From Roseimaritima sediminicola (GTDB lineage: Bacteria; Planctomycetota; Planctomycetia; Pirellulales; Pirellulaceae): DNA of 64,000 nt. Each line of letters starts with the position of its first letter. Position 1 is the first letter of the stretch. Made by a program: the position numbers and the translations under genes. The stretch covers positions 124,001 to 188,000 of the forward strand of contig NZ_WIAD01000004.1 of NCBI RefSeq assembly GCF_009618275.1, read 5' to 3'. The notes under the pieces were generated by a model. It searched no databases, was not told the origin of the DNA, and saw only the letters and a program-made list of their open reading frames with translations. Below are positions 46,616 to 55,793 of this stretch, piece by piece.

Positions 46616-47926
46616 CTAGGGAACGAACTTGGCGATCCGGATCGCGGCGGCCTGACCTTGTGGCGTGACGTTCATACTCAGAAAGCTGTCGCCGGCGGGG
46701 GCCTGGTCGTCGACGGTGACCGGCAGGTCACAGCGGGGATCCGGCGTGCGGTAGTTCAGCGTGGGGAACAGACGCCCCTGCTGCAGAGCCATCAGACTGG
46801 CGATCGCTTCGACCATCCCACCGCCGGCCCCCAGATTGCCGAAGTGGCTCTTGGCGGCCACCACCGGAGGGATGCTTTGGCCGAAGACGTCGCGAATCGC
46901 GGCGGCTTCCTGAATGTCGCCCTCGACCGTGCCCAAGCCATGGGCGTGGATGTGCCCCACGGCAGAGGCCTGGCCCAGTGCCGAACGCATCACGTTGGCC
47001 AAGGCGTTGCGTTGGAATTGATCGGTGACCCGAGCGGCCACGGCGCTGCTGCCATAGCCGACCACTTCGCCGAGAATGTTGGCTCCACGAGCCTCCGCAT
47101 GCGACAGGGTTTCCAGAATCATCGCCCCGGCGCCCTCGCCCAGGACACCGCCGTCGCGATCGGCATCAAACGGCCGGCTCATCTGGGTCGGATCCTCGCG
47201 GTCGCTGGCCAGATCCTCCTGCATGCAGGCGTGCATGGTGCGGAAGGGATGGATCCGCGAGCCGGTGGAACCGACCAGGATCACGTCGCTGTGGCCGCGC
47301 TGCAGCGTCAGATAGGCTTCGGCCATCGCCGCGGCCGCACTGGCTTCGCGCACGGTAACGGAATTATTGGGTCCCTGCAGGTCGTTGTAGATCGCGATGT
47401 GGCTGGCCGGCATATTGGGCAAGTACTTCAGCAGCCACAGCGGATTGACTTGCGGTTTGCCCTGTTCGCCCCACTTCTCGAACTGAAACTGGCCGTCCTC
47501 GTCCAAGCATTTCTGGACCCCGGCGGCGAACTCCTCGGGCAGCGTCATGATGTAATCGCAGCCGTAGATCACGCCCGTGCGATGCGGATCTCGCTTGTCG
47601 GCCGGCAACTGGGCGTCGACCAACGCCAACTGGGCCGCCGCGACGCCCATCTCGATCTCGCGGCACATCACCTTGCTGCCCTTGCGGATCGTTCGCTGCA
47701 GCGGCTTTTCCATCGGACCGTAGTCGCCGATCGCCCCGGTGAACTCTCTGGCTTCGGCACCGTGGCTCAGCGGCAGCGGAGCGGTCGGCACGCGGGTCAG
47801 CGGCCCGACCGCACTGCGACCGGCCTGCAGGGCGTCAAACAACGCCTGGGACTCATTTCCCAGCGGACTGATCACCCCCAGACCGGTGATCACGATGCGA
47901 GGCAAGGCGTTCGTTTGTGAAACCAT
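46616..47926 (-). CDS. Beta-ketoacyl-ACP synthase homologue lacking the active-site Cys
   Basis: 436 aa with a full thiolase fold of the FabF family: RIVITGLGVISPLGN, GPNNSVTVREASAAAAMAEA, DADRDGGVLGEGAGAMILE, HIHAHGLGTVEGDIQEAAAI, AAKSHFGNLGAGGG. In active enzymes the Cys of the ACAxG nucleophile elbow would sit where Glu occurs here (VREASA), and the second catalytic His (GH) aligns with Asn (FGNLG); the first His (AHG) is kept. Such changes are known from chain-length factors and decarboxylating ketosynthases (Cys to Gln), so this protein probably does not condense on its own. No fatty acid genes flank it. Confidence 0.88.
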   Translation of the reverse strand: MVSQTNALPRIVITGLGVISPLGNESQALFDALQAGRSAVGPLTRVPTAPLPLSHGAEAREFTGAIGDYGPMEKPLQRTIRKGSKVMCREIEMGVAAAQLALVDAQLPADKRDPHRTGVIYGCDYIMTLPEEFAAGVQKCLDEDGQFQFEKWGEQGKPQVNPLWLLKYLPNMPASHIAIYNDLQGPNNSVTVREASAAAAMAEAYLTLQRGHSDVILVGSTGSRIHPFRTMHACMQEDLASDREDPTQMSRPFDADRDGGVLGEGAGAMILETLSHAEARGANILGEVVGYGSSAVAARVTDQFQRNALANVMRSALGQASAVGHIHAHGLGTVEGDIQEAAAIRDVFGQSIPPVVAAKSHFGNLGAGGGMVEAIASLMALQQGRLFPTLNYRTPDPRCDLPVTVDDQAPAGDSFLSMNVTPQGQAAAIRIAKFVP

Positions 47927-48133
47927 TTCTGCTTTCTGATTCGTCTGATTTGCGGAGGAAGGGGGTCATTCTAATCCGGATCGCCCGTGGACGACGAGGC
48001 CGGCACAAACGGCACCGGGGCGCGTGCGCGGCGGGAAGCCTCTTTTCCGCGGAACCCTCAGGCTTTACGGAGGTTTACTAATCTGCCGGACCTACGTCCA
48101 CCCTGTCCCTTTTCTTTTTCGGAGTCGCGTGCG

Positions 48134-48775
48134 ATGTCGTTGAGAATCTTGAAGAGCCCTGTCACCAGTTTGGCCCTGTTGCTGGCCGTGACCGTGACGA
48201 GTGTGCAGGCGCAGCCCCCCGAACGCGATCGCCCTCGCGGAGACCGCCCGGCCCGCGGCCAACGCGACGCCGACCGAGCCGATCGCGAGCGACCCGAGCG
48301 GGGCGAAAGAGACCGGCGGCGGGGCGGCGGCCCGGAGATCAGGCCCGAAGCCATGGCCAAACAGCTGATCGAACGCTTCGACAAAGACGACGACCAGAAA
48401 CTGGACGCCCAGGAACTGGTCGCCGCCCTCCAGGCCATGCGGCAGATGCGTGGCGACCGTGGCCCCCGCGGCGACCGTGGTCCTCGCGGCGATCGCGGTC
48501 CCCGCGAAGGGATGGACGCCGCCGCCATGGTGAATCGCCTGTTCGAAAGCCGGGATGAAAACCGAGACGGCAAGCTGAGCGGTGACGAGCTGCCCGCGCG
48601 GATGCAGGAGAACATCGAACGGATCGACCGCAACGCCGACGGCGTGGTGGACAAGCAAGAAGCCGAAGCGGCCCTGTCGCGGCTGCGCGATCGGCCCCGC
48701 GATGGACGCGGCCCCCGCGATGGCGACCGCCCCCGCGCCGGGGGCGACACCCCGCGCCGTCCGCCCGCGGAATGA
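48134..48775 (+). CDS. Secreted EF-hand protein with collagen-like repeats
   Basis: 213 aa from ATG 48134; the frame opens at 47987. Signal peptide LALLLAVTVTSVQAQ. Low-complexity Arg/Asp/Pro/Gly segments surround three EF-hand-like calcium loops: DKDDDQKLDAQE (about 92), DENRDGKLSGDE (about 148) and DRNADGVVDKQE (about 170). Between loops one and two is GDRGPRGDRGPRGDRGPR, a collagen-like G-x-y tract. The C-terminus repeats GPRDGDRPR-type motifs. Calcium binding is likely; the role is unknown. Confidence 0.85.
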   Translation: MSLRILKSPVTSLALLLAVTVTSVQAQPPERDRPRGDRPARGQRDADRADRERPERGERDRRRGGGPEIRPEAMAKQLIERFDKDDDQKLDAQELVAALQAMRQMRGDRGPRGDRGPRGDRGPREGMDAAAMVNRLFESRDENRDGKLSGDELPARMQENIERIDRNADGVVDKQEAEAALSRLRDRPRDGRGPRDGDRPRAGGDTPRRPPAE

Positions 48776-49092
48776 CACGGTTCCCGTTCCCCATCAGCCG
48801 CAGGGCGCCAGCCCGATGCCACTTCCTTTGTAGCGGAACGGCGCGAGCCGTCCGGTTTTGCGGTGCGAACCTTCACACACCGGGCGGCTTGCGCCGCTCC
48901 GCTAACGCTTCAATCGCAAGCGATGGTGAAAGTAGATGGCATTGGGCGCCAGCTCACGGTTCCCGCGCCCCACCGGCCGCCGTATCTACTGACCTATGCC
49001 GCAACGAAAAACGGCTGGTCGCTCGTCAGCGAGCGACCAGCCGTCCGGCTTTTCTCAAATCGTGCCGTGCACGTTACGGCCGGACGCCGGAC
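48776..49092. repeat. Convergent intergenic region with hairpin element and terminator
   Basis: Contains an imperfect 26-bp inverted repeat (48831-48856 against 48879-48904, 23 of 26 pairs, core TAGCGG-ACGGCGC-AGCCG) and, further on, the strong terminator at 49007-49044. No gene recognised. Confidence 0.75.
49007..49044 (-). terminator. Intrinsic terminator of the beta-barrel gene
   Basis: Perfect 15-bp stem (49011-49025 with 49030-49044, ACGGCTGGTCGCTCG), four-base loop, followed on the minus strand by UUUU then CGUU. It lies 49 bases after the stop of the barrel gene. Confidence 0.88.
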
Positions 49093-50370
49093 CTAGAAGG
49101 TCAGGATCGCGTCGACGCCGAAGGTCGTCTGCGAAGCGCGATTGTTTTCGTTCACGCCATAAGCTCCCGCGTCGTCCCAGTCCCAACGCAATTCCGGACG
49201 AACGATCAGGTTCGAGTTCATGCGGTGGTTGACGCCGAAGGTCAGGTCGTTGACATCCACGTCACCGGTGGCCGTTGCCAACGATGGGTCACGCTGGAAG
49301 TACTCGTGACGCACACCCAGGCTGGTGCAGTCGTTGAGGGCGTAGAACAGGTAGTTGACGAACGCCCCGCCTTCGCGAAGCCGAGCCCCGTCGGTGGCTC
49401 GCTCGGTGTCCAACCAATCGAACTGCGAAACCCACTGCAGGTTGTTCGTCAGCGCGACGTCCAGGATCATGCTGTGCATGTAGCCCTGCTCGGTCACGCC
49501 CGTGTTGTTGAAGTTGGTGTTGAAGCGACCGATCGTCGTGCCGTAGGTGAACGTGACGTCCTCGGTCAATCCCAGCGAGAAACCGCCCAGGAAGGTGTCG
49601 CCGTTGTCTTCGAAGCCGCTGTCCCAACCCAGAGTGTAACCGCCGTAAACGGCGATGTCTTCGGTGGCTTGGTAGGTGGCCAGAATCCCGGTGTGGGTGA
49701 ACGGCTCGTTGTTGACCATCGTGTAGGTGTGGCTGTAGAAGAAGTTCTGCGGAGCCATCACGCTTTCGTACCCGATGATCGTGTAGAAGTGACCGGCTTT
49801 GACCGACAGGTCGCCGTAGGCCACTTCGGCATACAACTGAGGCAGTGCCCAGCCGTAGGAACCACCGTTGTCCCAGTCCTGGTCCCAGCTGTCATCGTTG
49901 GGTCCAAAGGCTTGAGTGTCCGGCCCATCGATACCGTACATCAGATCGATACGGCCGCCGATGTCCAACCCACAGCTGCCGTCGACCGCACGCTCGGCGT
50001 ACAGCCAAGCCTGCTGCAGACGCACGCCATCGGCGTCGTCGTTGAAGCGACGAGGCGAATCGCTGGAGTGGTACCCCAGTTGGCCCCAGCCCCCGACGTG
50101 CCAGCCGTAGTAGTCGCCGAACACCTCATAGGGATCCCCGATGCAGCAGTCGCCACAGCTGAGGTAATCGCCCAAGCCCAGGTCGCCCAGGCTGTAACCG
50201 CCATGGCTGTCACAGCCGCTGTCGCAGGCTCCGTCGTCGCAGCCATGGGACTCGAAGAAGCCCACCTGCGCGATCGAACGGTCGTTTGTATGGTTATCTG
50301 CTGCTGTCGCACCGCCGACGTGCATCATGCACGCTGCAGCCGCCAACAGAGCTAGTTTGCTAATCTTCAT
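49093..50370 (-). CDS. Outer-membrane beta-barrel (porin-like) protein
   Basis: 425 aa from ATG 50370, preceded by GGGGAGAATCCTAGG. Signal peptide MKISKLALLAAAACMMHVGG-ATA. An unusual Cys/Gly-rich segment (about 40-80: GCDDGACDSGCDSHGG, SCGDCC) precedes the barrel. Alternating hydrophobic strands with aromatic girdle residues run to the C-terminal TTFGVDAILTF, ending in Phe as barrel proteins do. Resembles the BBP2/DUF1597 outer membrane proteins common in planctomycetes. It has its own strong terminator, so it is probably well expressed. Transport substrate unknown. Confidence 0.87.
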   Translation of the reverse strand: MKISKLALLAAAACMMHVGGATAADNHTNDRSIAQVGFFESHGCDDGACDSGCDSHGGYSLGDLGLGDYLSCGDCCIGDPYEVFGDYYGWHVGGWGQLGYHSSDSPRRFNDDADGVRLQQAWLYAERAVDGSCGLDIGGRIDLMYGIDGPDTQAFGPNDDSWDQDWDNGGSYGWALPQLYAEVAYGDLSVKAGHFYTIIGYESVMAPQNFFYSHTYTMVNNEPFTHTGILATYQATEDIAVYGGYTLGWDSGFEDNGDTFLGGFSLGLTEDVTFTYGTTIGRFNTNFNNTGVTEQGYMHSMILDVALTNNLQWVSQFDWLDTERATDGARLREGGAFVNYLFYALNDCTSLGVRHEYFQRDPSLATATGDVDVNDLTFGVNHRMNSNLIVRPELRWDWDDAGAYGVNENNRASQTTFGVDAILTF

Positions 50371-50616
50371 CCTAGGATTCTCCCCAATCCAAAAGTTGGC
50401 GCACAAACGAAGTGTTCTTGTGCTCCGCCAGTACCCCCAGCTATCGACTTCTCGATGGCAACAGGCCGAGGTTTTGTAGGATGAAAACCCACGCGGCGGG
50501 TCGCTCGTTGGGGCGGTAGCGATTATCCGGATGAAGACCAGCACCAAGGGCGGAAGCCCCACCACTAAGCCCCCACGCCCAAGTTACAGGGCCGGAAACC
50601 ACCCCACCACAAGACG

Positions 50617-51603
50617 CTATTCCCGTCCCACCAAACGCCGGACAAAGCACGGGGAAAGGAAGACCAGATTGGCGACGATCATGATCGTGCCAAAGGTGAT
50701 CATGCCCAGAAACAGGGCGATGCCGCCGTGGACCATGACCGCCATCAACAAGATCAAGGGGCGAGTCAAACGAGGCCAAACCAACGCGCAGTAAAACGTC
50801 TCCCAGAACACGGTCACGTGCGAGAGCGCACTGCACAGAAACGGATAGCGAGCGACGAACCAGGTGACGTCCACCGACTGGTACTCGAGGTTCGCCGCCG
50901 AGAACCACAGGGCACTGCCGTCCCACCAGCTTTCGCCGCGAGCCTTCCAGAGCCCGCCGAAGAGGTAGATCGTACACAGGTGCAGCTGAATCAACCGGGT
51001 CGCAATCATGTTCGCGGTGGCCGGCTGGGCCGATGGCAACAGGCGCCGCCCCCAGTTCGTGGCCGCCCAGTCGGGACGGCGCCGGCGCAGCCAAGCATCG
51101 ACCGCAAACACCGAACCGCACCGCGACAGCATCAGATACATCAACAACATCGTGACGATCTGGTCCAACCCGAACAGGGCCCCGGTCAATCGGTGCATGT
51201 ACATCAACTGCAGCCCCCAGGCCAGGGGCGTGCTCAGCCGCGTGGCAAACCCAACCATGACCATCGCCGAAACCAGCATCGTCAAAGCGTGATGAGCCCA
51301 CAGCAACCCGGGGCTATCGATGTGCCACAGATAGGATCGTCCCCAGTCGGCGTTCTGCGGTACGATCCCGCCCCGATGCAGCTCGCCAATCGTCTCCGGG
51401 TCCATCCAAGCGTCGGGCCCGACAAAGGACATCAGGTCGGTCGCCAGGACGACGTGCGTGTACAGCAACATCGCGCCCACGGCGATCCGCATGATCGCCA
51501 GGGTATGCGGCAAGCGGGGCAGAAACCAAAACGCGTTCCACGCTCCGGTCCACTGCCGCAACCAGTTCACACTCGCTTCCACCACCACCTGTGAACGACT
51601 CAT
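50617..51603 (-). CDS. HTTM-domain membrane protein (vitamin K-dependent carboxylase-like)
   Basis: 328 aa with about seven hydrophobic segments. The start GTPLAWGLQLMYMHRLTGALFGLDQIVTMLL region and FWETFYCALVWPRLTRPLILLMAVMVHGGIA match the HTTM (horizontally transferred transmembrane) fold, related to vitamin K-dependent gamma-carboxylase membrane domains. No carboxylase activity should be assumed. It overlaps the preceding partner gene by ATGA, so the two are translationally coupled. Confidence 0.85.
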   Translation of the reverse strand: MSRSQVVVEASVNWLRQWTGAWNAFWFLPRLPHTLAIMRIAVGAMLLYTHVVLATDLMSFVGPDAWMDPETIGELHRGGIVPQNADWGRSYLWHIDSPGLLWAHHALTMLVSAMVMVGFATRLSTPLAWGLQLMYMHRLTGALFGLDQIVTMLLMYLMLSRCGSVFAVDAWLRRRRPDWAATNWGRRLLPSAQPATANMIATRLIQLHLCTIYLFGGLWKARGESWWDGSALWFSAANLEYQSVDVTWFVARYPFLCSALSHVTVFWETFYCALVWPRLTRPLILLMAVMVHGGIALFLGMITFGTIMIVANLVFLSPCFVRRLVGRE

Positions 51604-52481
51604 CGCGCGGGCTCCCGGTCGGCAGGTCGCCCCCCCAGGCCCGGCATGGGACCGGCCGGCACGACCTCGGGCGACGGTGGAGCACCGAATGCTGGGCCGG
51701 GACCGAATGCTGGGCCGGGACCGGGTGCTGGGCCGGGACCGGGCGCTGGGCTGGGCATCGGTCCCAGATCGTCGGGCAACTCACGATACAGGCGCGGATC
51801 ATGCAGCCGAACACGGTCCAGCAAGTACTCCGGAACGAACGGGGCGCGGTGTTCGATGCGGGCGATGGTCACCCGCTGGACATCGACGTTTCGGCGGGCC
51901 GCGATATGCCGCCGAAAGGAATCTCGGATGGCTTCGTACTGCCGCCGCGAGGCCCGCCAAGCGCGGGCTTCGGCGTCATCGACCTCGGCCAATTCGGCCG
52001 GCAGCGGCGCGGTGTGCACGTTGTGCAGAAACTCGGTCAGCATGAAATGGCGGTGGTACAACAGCCGTGGCCACTGCCGCTGGAGGTCGGGAAACGTTTC
52101 CAGCTGCGGCGGGGCGTCCCCCTCGCCTGCGATGCGAACTTCGATCAAATGACTGGGTCCGGGATCGGGCGCGAAGAAGGCATAGCCGTGATTGAGGTAA
52201 GTTAATTCGCTGTAAGGGCTGACCGGACGATTAAAGGCTTCGCCAAAGGGCGACCCCGACGTGCTCATCGGCACCCGCGTCATGAACTCCACCGGCTCCC
52301 CCAGCACGGCCCACAACTGCCACAGGATCAAGCCCGACAACAACCACCGCCAGCGAACCGCGGGCAAGGCCGGCTGGGGGTTCGGGTCCGAGTCGACCGC
52401 TGGACTGCCGCTCGGTGCTGCCGGCTGAGCTGCCGAACGGCGCCGCGGGGGCTGGGCTGGATGCGATGGTGGGGATGGCAT
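51600..52481 (-). CDS. Membrane-anchored partner of the HTTM protein
   Basis: 293 aa from ATG 52481; the frame is open to 52559. A Pro/Ser-rich cytoplasmic N-terminus is followed by one membrane segment (WLLSGLILWQLWAVLG), then a soluble domain with YSELTYLNHGYAFFAPDPGPSHLIEV, WPRLLYHRHFMLTEF and VTIARIEHRAPFVPEYL. The C-terminus has PGPGPAPGPGPAFGPGPAF repeats. Proteins like this routinely precede HTTM genes in planctomycetes; family name not recognised. Overlap with the HTTM gene implies joint function. Confidence 0.8.
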   Translation of the reverse strand: MPSPPSHPAQPPRRRSAAQPAAPSGSPAVDSDPNPQPALPAVRWRWLLSGLILWQLWAVLGEPVEFMTRVPMSTSGSPFGEAFNRPVSPYSELTYLNHGYAFFAPDPGPSHLIEVRIAGEGDAPPQLETFPDLQRQWPRLLYHRHFMLTEFLHNVHTAPLPAELAEVDDAEARAWRASRRQYEAIRDSFRRHIAARRNVDVQRVTIARIEHRAPFVPEYLLDRVRLHDPRLYRELPDDLGPMPSPAPGPGPAPGPGPAFGPGPAFGAPPSPEVVPAGPMPGLGGRPADREPAR

Positions 52482-52561
52482 AGCGGGGTGACCGCAGAGG
52501 AAAGATGTCGAAGCGGTAGGCAAGCATAGCACGCGGCCGCGGCGCTGCGAGAGGAGCAAAC

Positions 52562-52599
52562 AAAAACGCCGCCCCGACCTGAAAGGGCCGGGGCGGCGT
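52562..52599 (-). terminator. Intrinsic terminator after the TIGR03000 gene
   Basis: Stem of 11 bp (52566-52576 with 52589-52599, ACGCCGCCCCG), 12-base loop, followed on the minus strand by UUUUUGUUU. It lies 84 bases beyond the TIGR03000 stop. Confidence 0.85.
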
Positions 52600-52682
52600 C
52601 GTGTTCCGATCGGTGTTCCAGACGGCTATCCCGCGGGAGGGGGCCGCCCGAAAACTGAAAACCGAATAGCGGGCGGGAGAGC

Positions 52683-53936
52683 TTAGCGAGCGGCAAGCTT
52701 GGCCGAAGCGGCTTCGCCGGCGAAATCAAACGCCAGCTCCTGCTCGCTGCCAGCGACCAATCGCAAGGTCTTCTTCTTGGTGACTTCGCGTCCTTCACGG
52801 ACCACGGTCACCGCGATTTCATAACCGTCCCAGACTTCGCCTTCGCGCAGTTGACTGGTGCGGAAGACCCGGGTCTGGCCTTCGGCTGCGGTCGCGTTAC
52901 CAGCCAGAGTGACTTTGGCGTCATCGGGCACGTGCACGGTCAACGCCGTTTCCACCGACTCCGCTTGCGGAGCGGCGAAGACGAGGCGTTCCTTGTCGCC
53001 GGCGCGAACACGCAGCGTCTTGGTTTCGCGGCTGGTTTGACCGCCCGATTCGTCTTCGACGACGATTTCATAAGCGTACGTGTAACCGGCTTTCAGTCCA
53101 CGCGACATGAACTGACGAATCGGCCCTTCGCTGGTCGTCGGGTGTCCGTTGACGGTCACGCGAGCGGTCGCGGGAACGGCCACGGTGATCAACGCCGCGT
53201 CGGCTTGCAGTCGAGCTTCGGCCGGAGCGGCGGCTTCGGGAGCGGTGGCGTCGGCCGGAGCCGGAGCATCCTGGGGAGCGGGATCAGCCTGGGGAGCGAC
53301 TTGGCCGCCATCGAGGATCACGCCTTCGCTGTACGGCTGGTCGAGGATCGTGCCGCTGTCATAGCCACCGCTGACGACCGGGGCGACACTGTGCGACTGA
53401 TAGACCAACGGAGCGGCGTAGGAGTAGGTCGATCCGGAGGAATGCCCACCGCTGGATCCGCCGCTGGCGTAGCTGTAGTGACGATACGAACGGTAGCTGG
53501 CGTAACCGCTGCTGCCGTGGCTGCTGCTGCCGTAACCGGCGTACCCACGACTGCCGTAGCTGCTGCCGTAGGAGGAGTAGCCGCTGCTGCCGTGGCTGCG
53601 ATAGCTGACGTAGCCGCTGCTGCCGTGGCTGGCGTGGCGAGCCCGTTTGGCGGCGATGTGACGGTGAATCTTGGCGTGCAGCCGCGACAACAGGCCGCCG
53701 CCGCTGCTGCCATGACTTCCGTAACTGCCGTGACTGCGGTAGCTGCTGTAGCCGCCGCTACTGCCGTAGCTTCCGTAGCTGCCGCCACTGCTGCCGCCAC
53801 TGGCATAGCCGTAGGAGGCGTATCCACTGGAACCGCCCGAATGATACCCCCGTGAGCCCCAGCCGGCTTCGACCGGCGAACACGCAAACACGGCCAGCAA
53901 CGTCGCTGCTGGTGCCAAGAACCGTAGCTTTTTCAT
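52683..53936 (-). CDS. TIGR03000 domain protein with Gly/Ser/Tyr-rich region
   Basis: 417 aa with GAAGGAAG ahead of the ATG. Signal peptide ends near PVEAG. Residues about 25-165 are SSGY/GSYGSS-type low complexity, like surface or adhesive proteins. Two tandem TIGR03000 modules follow: ITVAVPATARVTVNGHPTTSEG and LTVHVPDDAKVTLAGNATAAEG, each ending with an aG-x-x-l-F motif (RAGDKERLVF, VAGSEQELAF). TIGR03000 is a planctomycete-restricted beta domain of unknown function. Own promoter region and terminator make it monocistronic. Confidence 0.9.
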   Translation of the reverse strand: MKKLRFLAPAATLLAVFACSPVEAGWGSRGYHSGGSSGYASYGYASGGSSGGSYGSYGSSGGYSSYRSHGSYGSHGSSGGGLLSRLHAKIHRHIAAKRARHASHGSSGYVSYRSHGSSGYSSYGSSYGSRGYAGYGSSSHGSSGYASYRSYRHYSYASGGSSGGHSSGSTYSYAAPLVYQSHSVAPVVSGGYDSGTILDQPYSEGVILDGGQVAPQADPAPQDAPAPADATAPEAAAPAEARLQADAALITVAVPATARVTVNGHPTTSEGPIRQFMSRGLKAGYTYAYEIVVEDESGGQTSRETKTLRVRAGDKERLVFAAPQAESVETALTVHVPDDAKVTLAGNATAAEGQTRVFRTSQLREGEVWDGYEIAVTVVREGREVTKKKTLRLVAGSEQELAFDFAGEAASAKLAAR

Positions 53937-54076
53937 GAGATGCTTCCTTCAGTAAGCCAACACACTGCACGCCCCCAGGGGCACCTTCCCCCTCGCTGGT
54001 AGATGCAGCCACTTTAAGGATAACTCGCCCGGGGTGCCGTTCAAGCAGATCAGGCAAATTTTAGCAGATAGGCGAT

Positions 54077-55396
54077 CTAGCGAACTTCCAGCCGAATGTC
54101 GTCGAAATCCGCCGTCCCGGTCGCGCCGAACAAGCCAATTCGCAAAATCGCTTCGCGGGTCTGCGGCGGAACGCGAATCATGCGACTCTCCTCACGCCAG
54201 GGGCGCGTGCCGCGGAACGGGCCCAGCCAATACGTCCCCAGCTCGCGGCGGAGGTCGTCGTAGAAGGTGATGGCCACCATGGGCAGGCGATCGGCGCGGC
54301 TGCTGCCGCCGACGTCCTCGGTGCGGACGCGGCCGGCCAGCCGGACCAGCGTGACCGCGCGGCCGTCGATGGCGACGCCCTGCAGCAGATGCGAATCCAG
54401 CCCCGGCGTTTCGTTCTCAAAACGCACAAAGGCCGGCCCCGAGGCATTGCTGCTGGCCTGGTTCTCGCTGGATTGGCCCGCCGAGGAATCCAACCCTGCG
54501 CTGACGCGGCGGACCTGACGGCCGTAGTACCAGCCCGGGATGAAGGCCGGCGAGGGGCCGGCTTGCTGGAAATCGCCGTTGATGATCTCGGGCCGCGACG
54601 GATCGGGCTGCCGCTGGCGGCCCTCTTCGGCGGTGCCGGTCATCGGTACGAACAGGGTCGGCCGCAGCGGCTGCCGCTCCAGCTTGCCGTCCTTCTTGAT
54701 CATGTGATACAGCGTCTGCTGGTAACGCTCGCCGACGGGAATGATCATCTGGCCGCCCTCACGCAACTGGTCGACCAGCGGCCGAGGGATCGATTCGGGC
54801 GAACAGGTGACGATGATCTTGTCGAACGGCGCCGCCTCGGGCCAGCCCAAGAAACCGTCGCCGACACGAACCGAGACGTTGTCATAGCCCAGTTCGGCCA
54901 GCGTCCGAGCGGCTTTCTCGCCCAAGGGTTTGACGATCTCGATCGTATAAACCTTCTCCACAAGAGGGCTCAGCACGGCCGCCTGATAACCGCTGCCGGT
55001 ACCGATCTCCAGCACCTTGTCGGTGGGCTGGGGATCGAGCGCCTCGGTCATCAGCGCGACGATAAACGGACTGCTGATCGTTTGCGCATCGCCGATCGGC
55101 AGCGCCATGTCGTAATACGCCTTGCTCCGCTGCGAGGGCGGCACAAACCGATGCCGCGGCGTCTCGGCGATGACCCGCAGGACGCGCGTGTTGGTCACGC
55201 CCGCGCTGCGAATCCGCGTCTCGACCAACTCCTCGCGGAGCGGGGCATACGGATCTTCAGCCACGGAACGACTCCCTACAGAAAAACCAAGACAGCAGAC
55301 GACAAAGAAAGCGAACGTGAGGGCCCGGCGGGGCACGCCCGAAAATCCGCGCGGCGAATCACCAGCGGCAAAACGCGTCCGGCAAAGTGGCAACAT
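54077..55396 (-). CDS. pcm: Exported protein-L-isoaspartate O-methyltransferase with C-terminal beta domain
   Basis: 439 aa from ATG 55396; the frame to 55681 is only repeat DNA. A membrane or signal segment (ALTFAFFVVCCLGFSVG) precedes a PCMT domain: TPRHRFVPPSQRSKAYYDMALPIGDAQTISSP, SAM-binding VLEIGTGSGYQAAVLSPL and KIIVTCSPESIPRPLVDQL. These match SAM-dependent repair of isoaspartyl residues. The extra 190 residues (about 245-439) form a beta-sandwich-like domain ending FGATGTADFDDIRLEV, similar to carbohydrate-binding modules. Export of a SAM enzyme is odd; the segment could be an anchor with a cytoplasmic domain instead. Confidence 0.87.
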   Translation of the reverse strand: MLPLCRTRFAAGDSPRGFSGVPRRALTFAFFVVCCLGFSVGSRSVAEDPYAPLREELVETRIRSAGVTNTRVLRVIAETPRHRFVPPSQRSKAYYDMALPIGDAQTISSPFIVALMTEALDPQPTDKVLEIGTGSGYQAAVLSPLVEKVYTIEIVKPLGEKAARTLAELGYDNVSVRVGDGFLGWPEAAPFDKIIVTCSPESIPRPLVDQLREGGQMIIPVGERYQQTLYHMIKKDGKLERQPLRPTLFVPMTGTAEEGRQRQPDPSRPEIINGDFQQAGPSPAFIPGWYYGRQVRRVSAGLDSSAGQSSENQASSNASGPAFVRFENETPGLDSHLLQGVAIDGRAVTLVRLAGRVRTEDVGGSSRADRLPMVAITFYDDLRRELGTYWLGPFRGTRPWREESRMIRVPPQTREAILRIGLFGATGTADFDDIRLEVR

Positions 55397-55793
55397 GAAA
55401 CGGTCTCGAACAGAGGACAGGATGACTGCAAAACCATACTGTCCAGAATAGCCTTTGGACGCGGGCCAGAGAAACTTCCGCGCCGTTTGCCGCCTGGGCC
55501 GAGCCGGCGTGTGAGAACGATCAAAACGCCTGTAACGAATCCAAGGCCAGTGGCATAGGCTTCCAGCCTGTGAATGCAAAACCGCAGTGGCATAGGCTTC
55601 CAGCCTGTGAATGCAAAACCGCAGTGGCATAGGCTTCCAGCCTGTGTGCAGGGAACGCCGCAAGGTGTGTTTCGGCATCACTCTCCCTCGGGGAGAGTCG
55701 GGCTCTCAGGCCCGGAGAGGGTCTTCCTGGGGGCCCTCCCCGGGCCTGAGAGCCCGACCCTCCCGCTCCGCGGGAGGGTGTTGTTACTCTCGC
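55397..55793. repeat. Repeat cluster: three TGGCATAGGC units and two hairpins
   Basis: Three copies of the TGGCATAGGCTTCCAGCCTG element start at 55549, 55586 and 55623 (37-bp period). A hairpin at 55699-55756 has a perfect 17-bp stem and 24-base loop, followed by a small 8-bp hairpin at 55757-55779 (ACCCTCCC/GGGAGGGT), the latter repeated near 60660. No gene. Confidence 0.88.

Noticed and set aside
49007-49044. Small structured RNA
   Set aside because: Position 49 bases after a stop codon and a following U-run are fully explained by an intrinsic terminator.
55397-55681. N-terminal extension of the isoaspartate methyltransferase frame
   Set aside because: The open frame reads through three copies of a dispersed repeat; the natural start at 55396 begins just before the hydrophobic leader.
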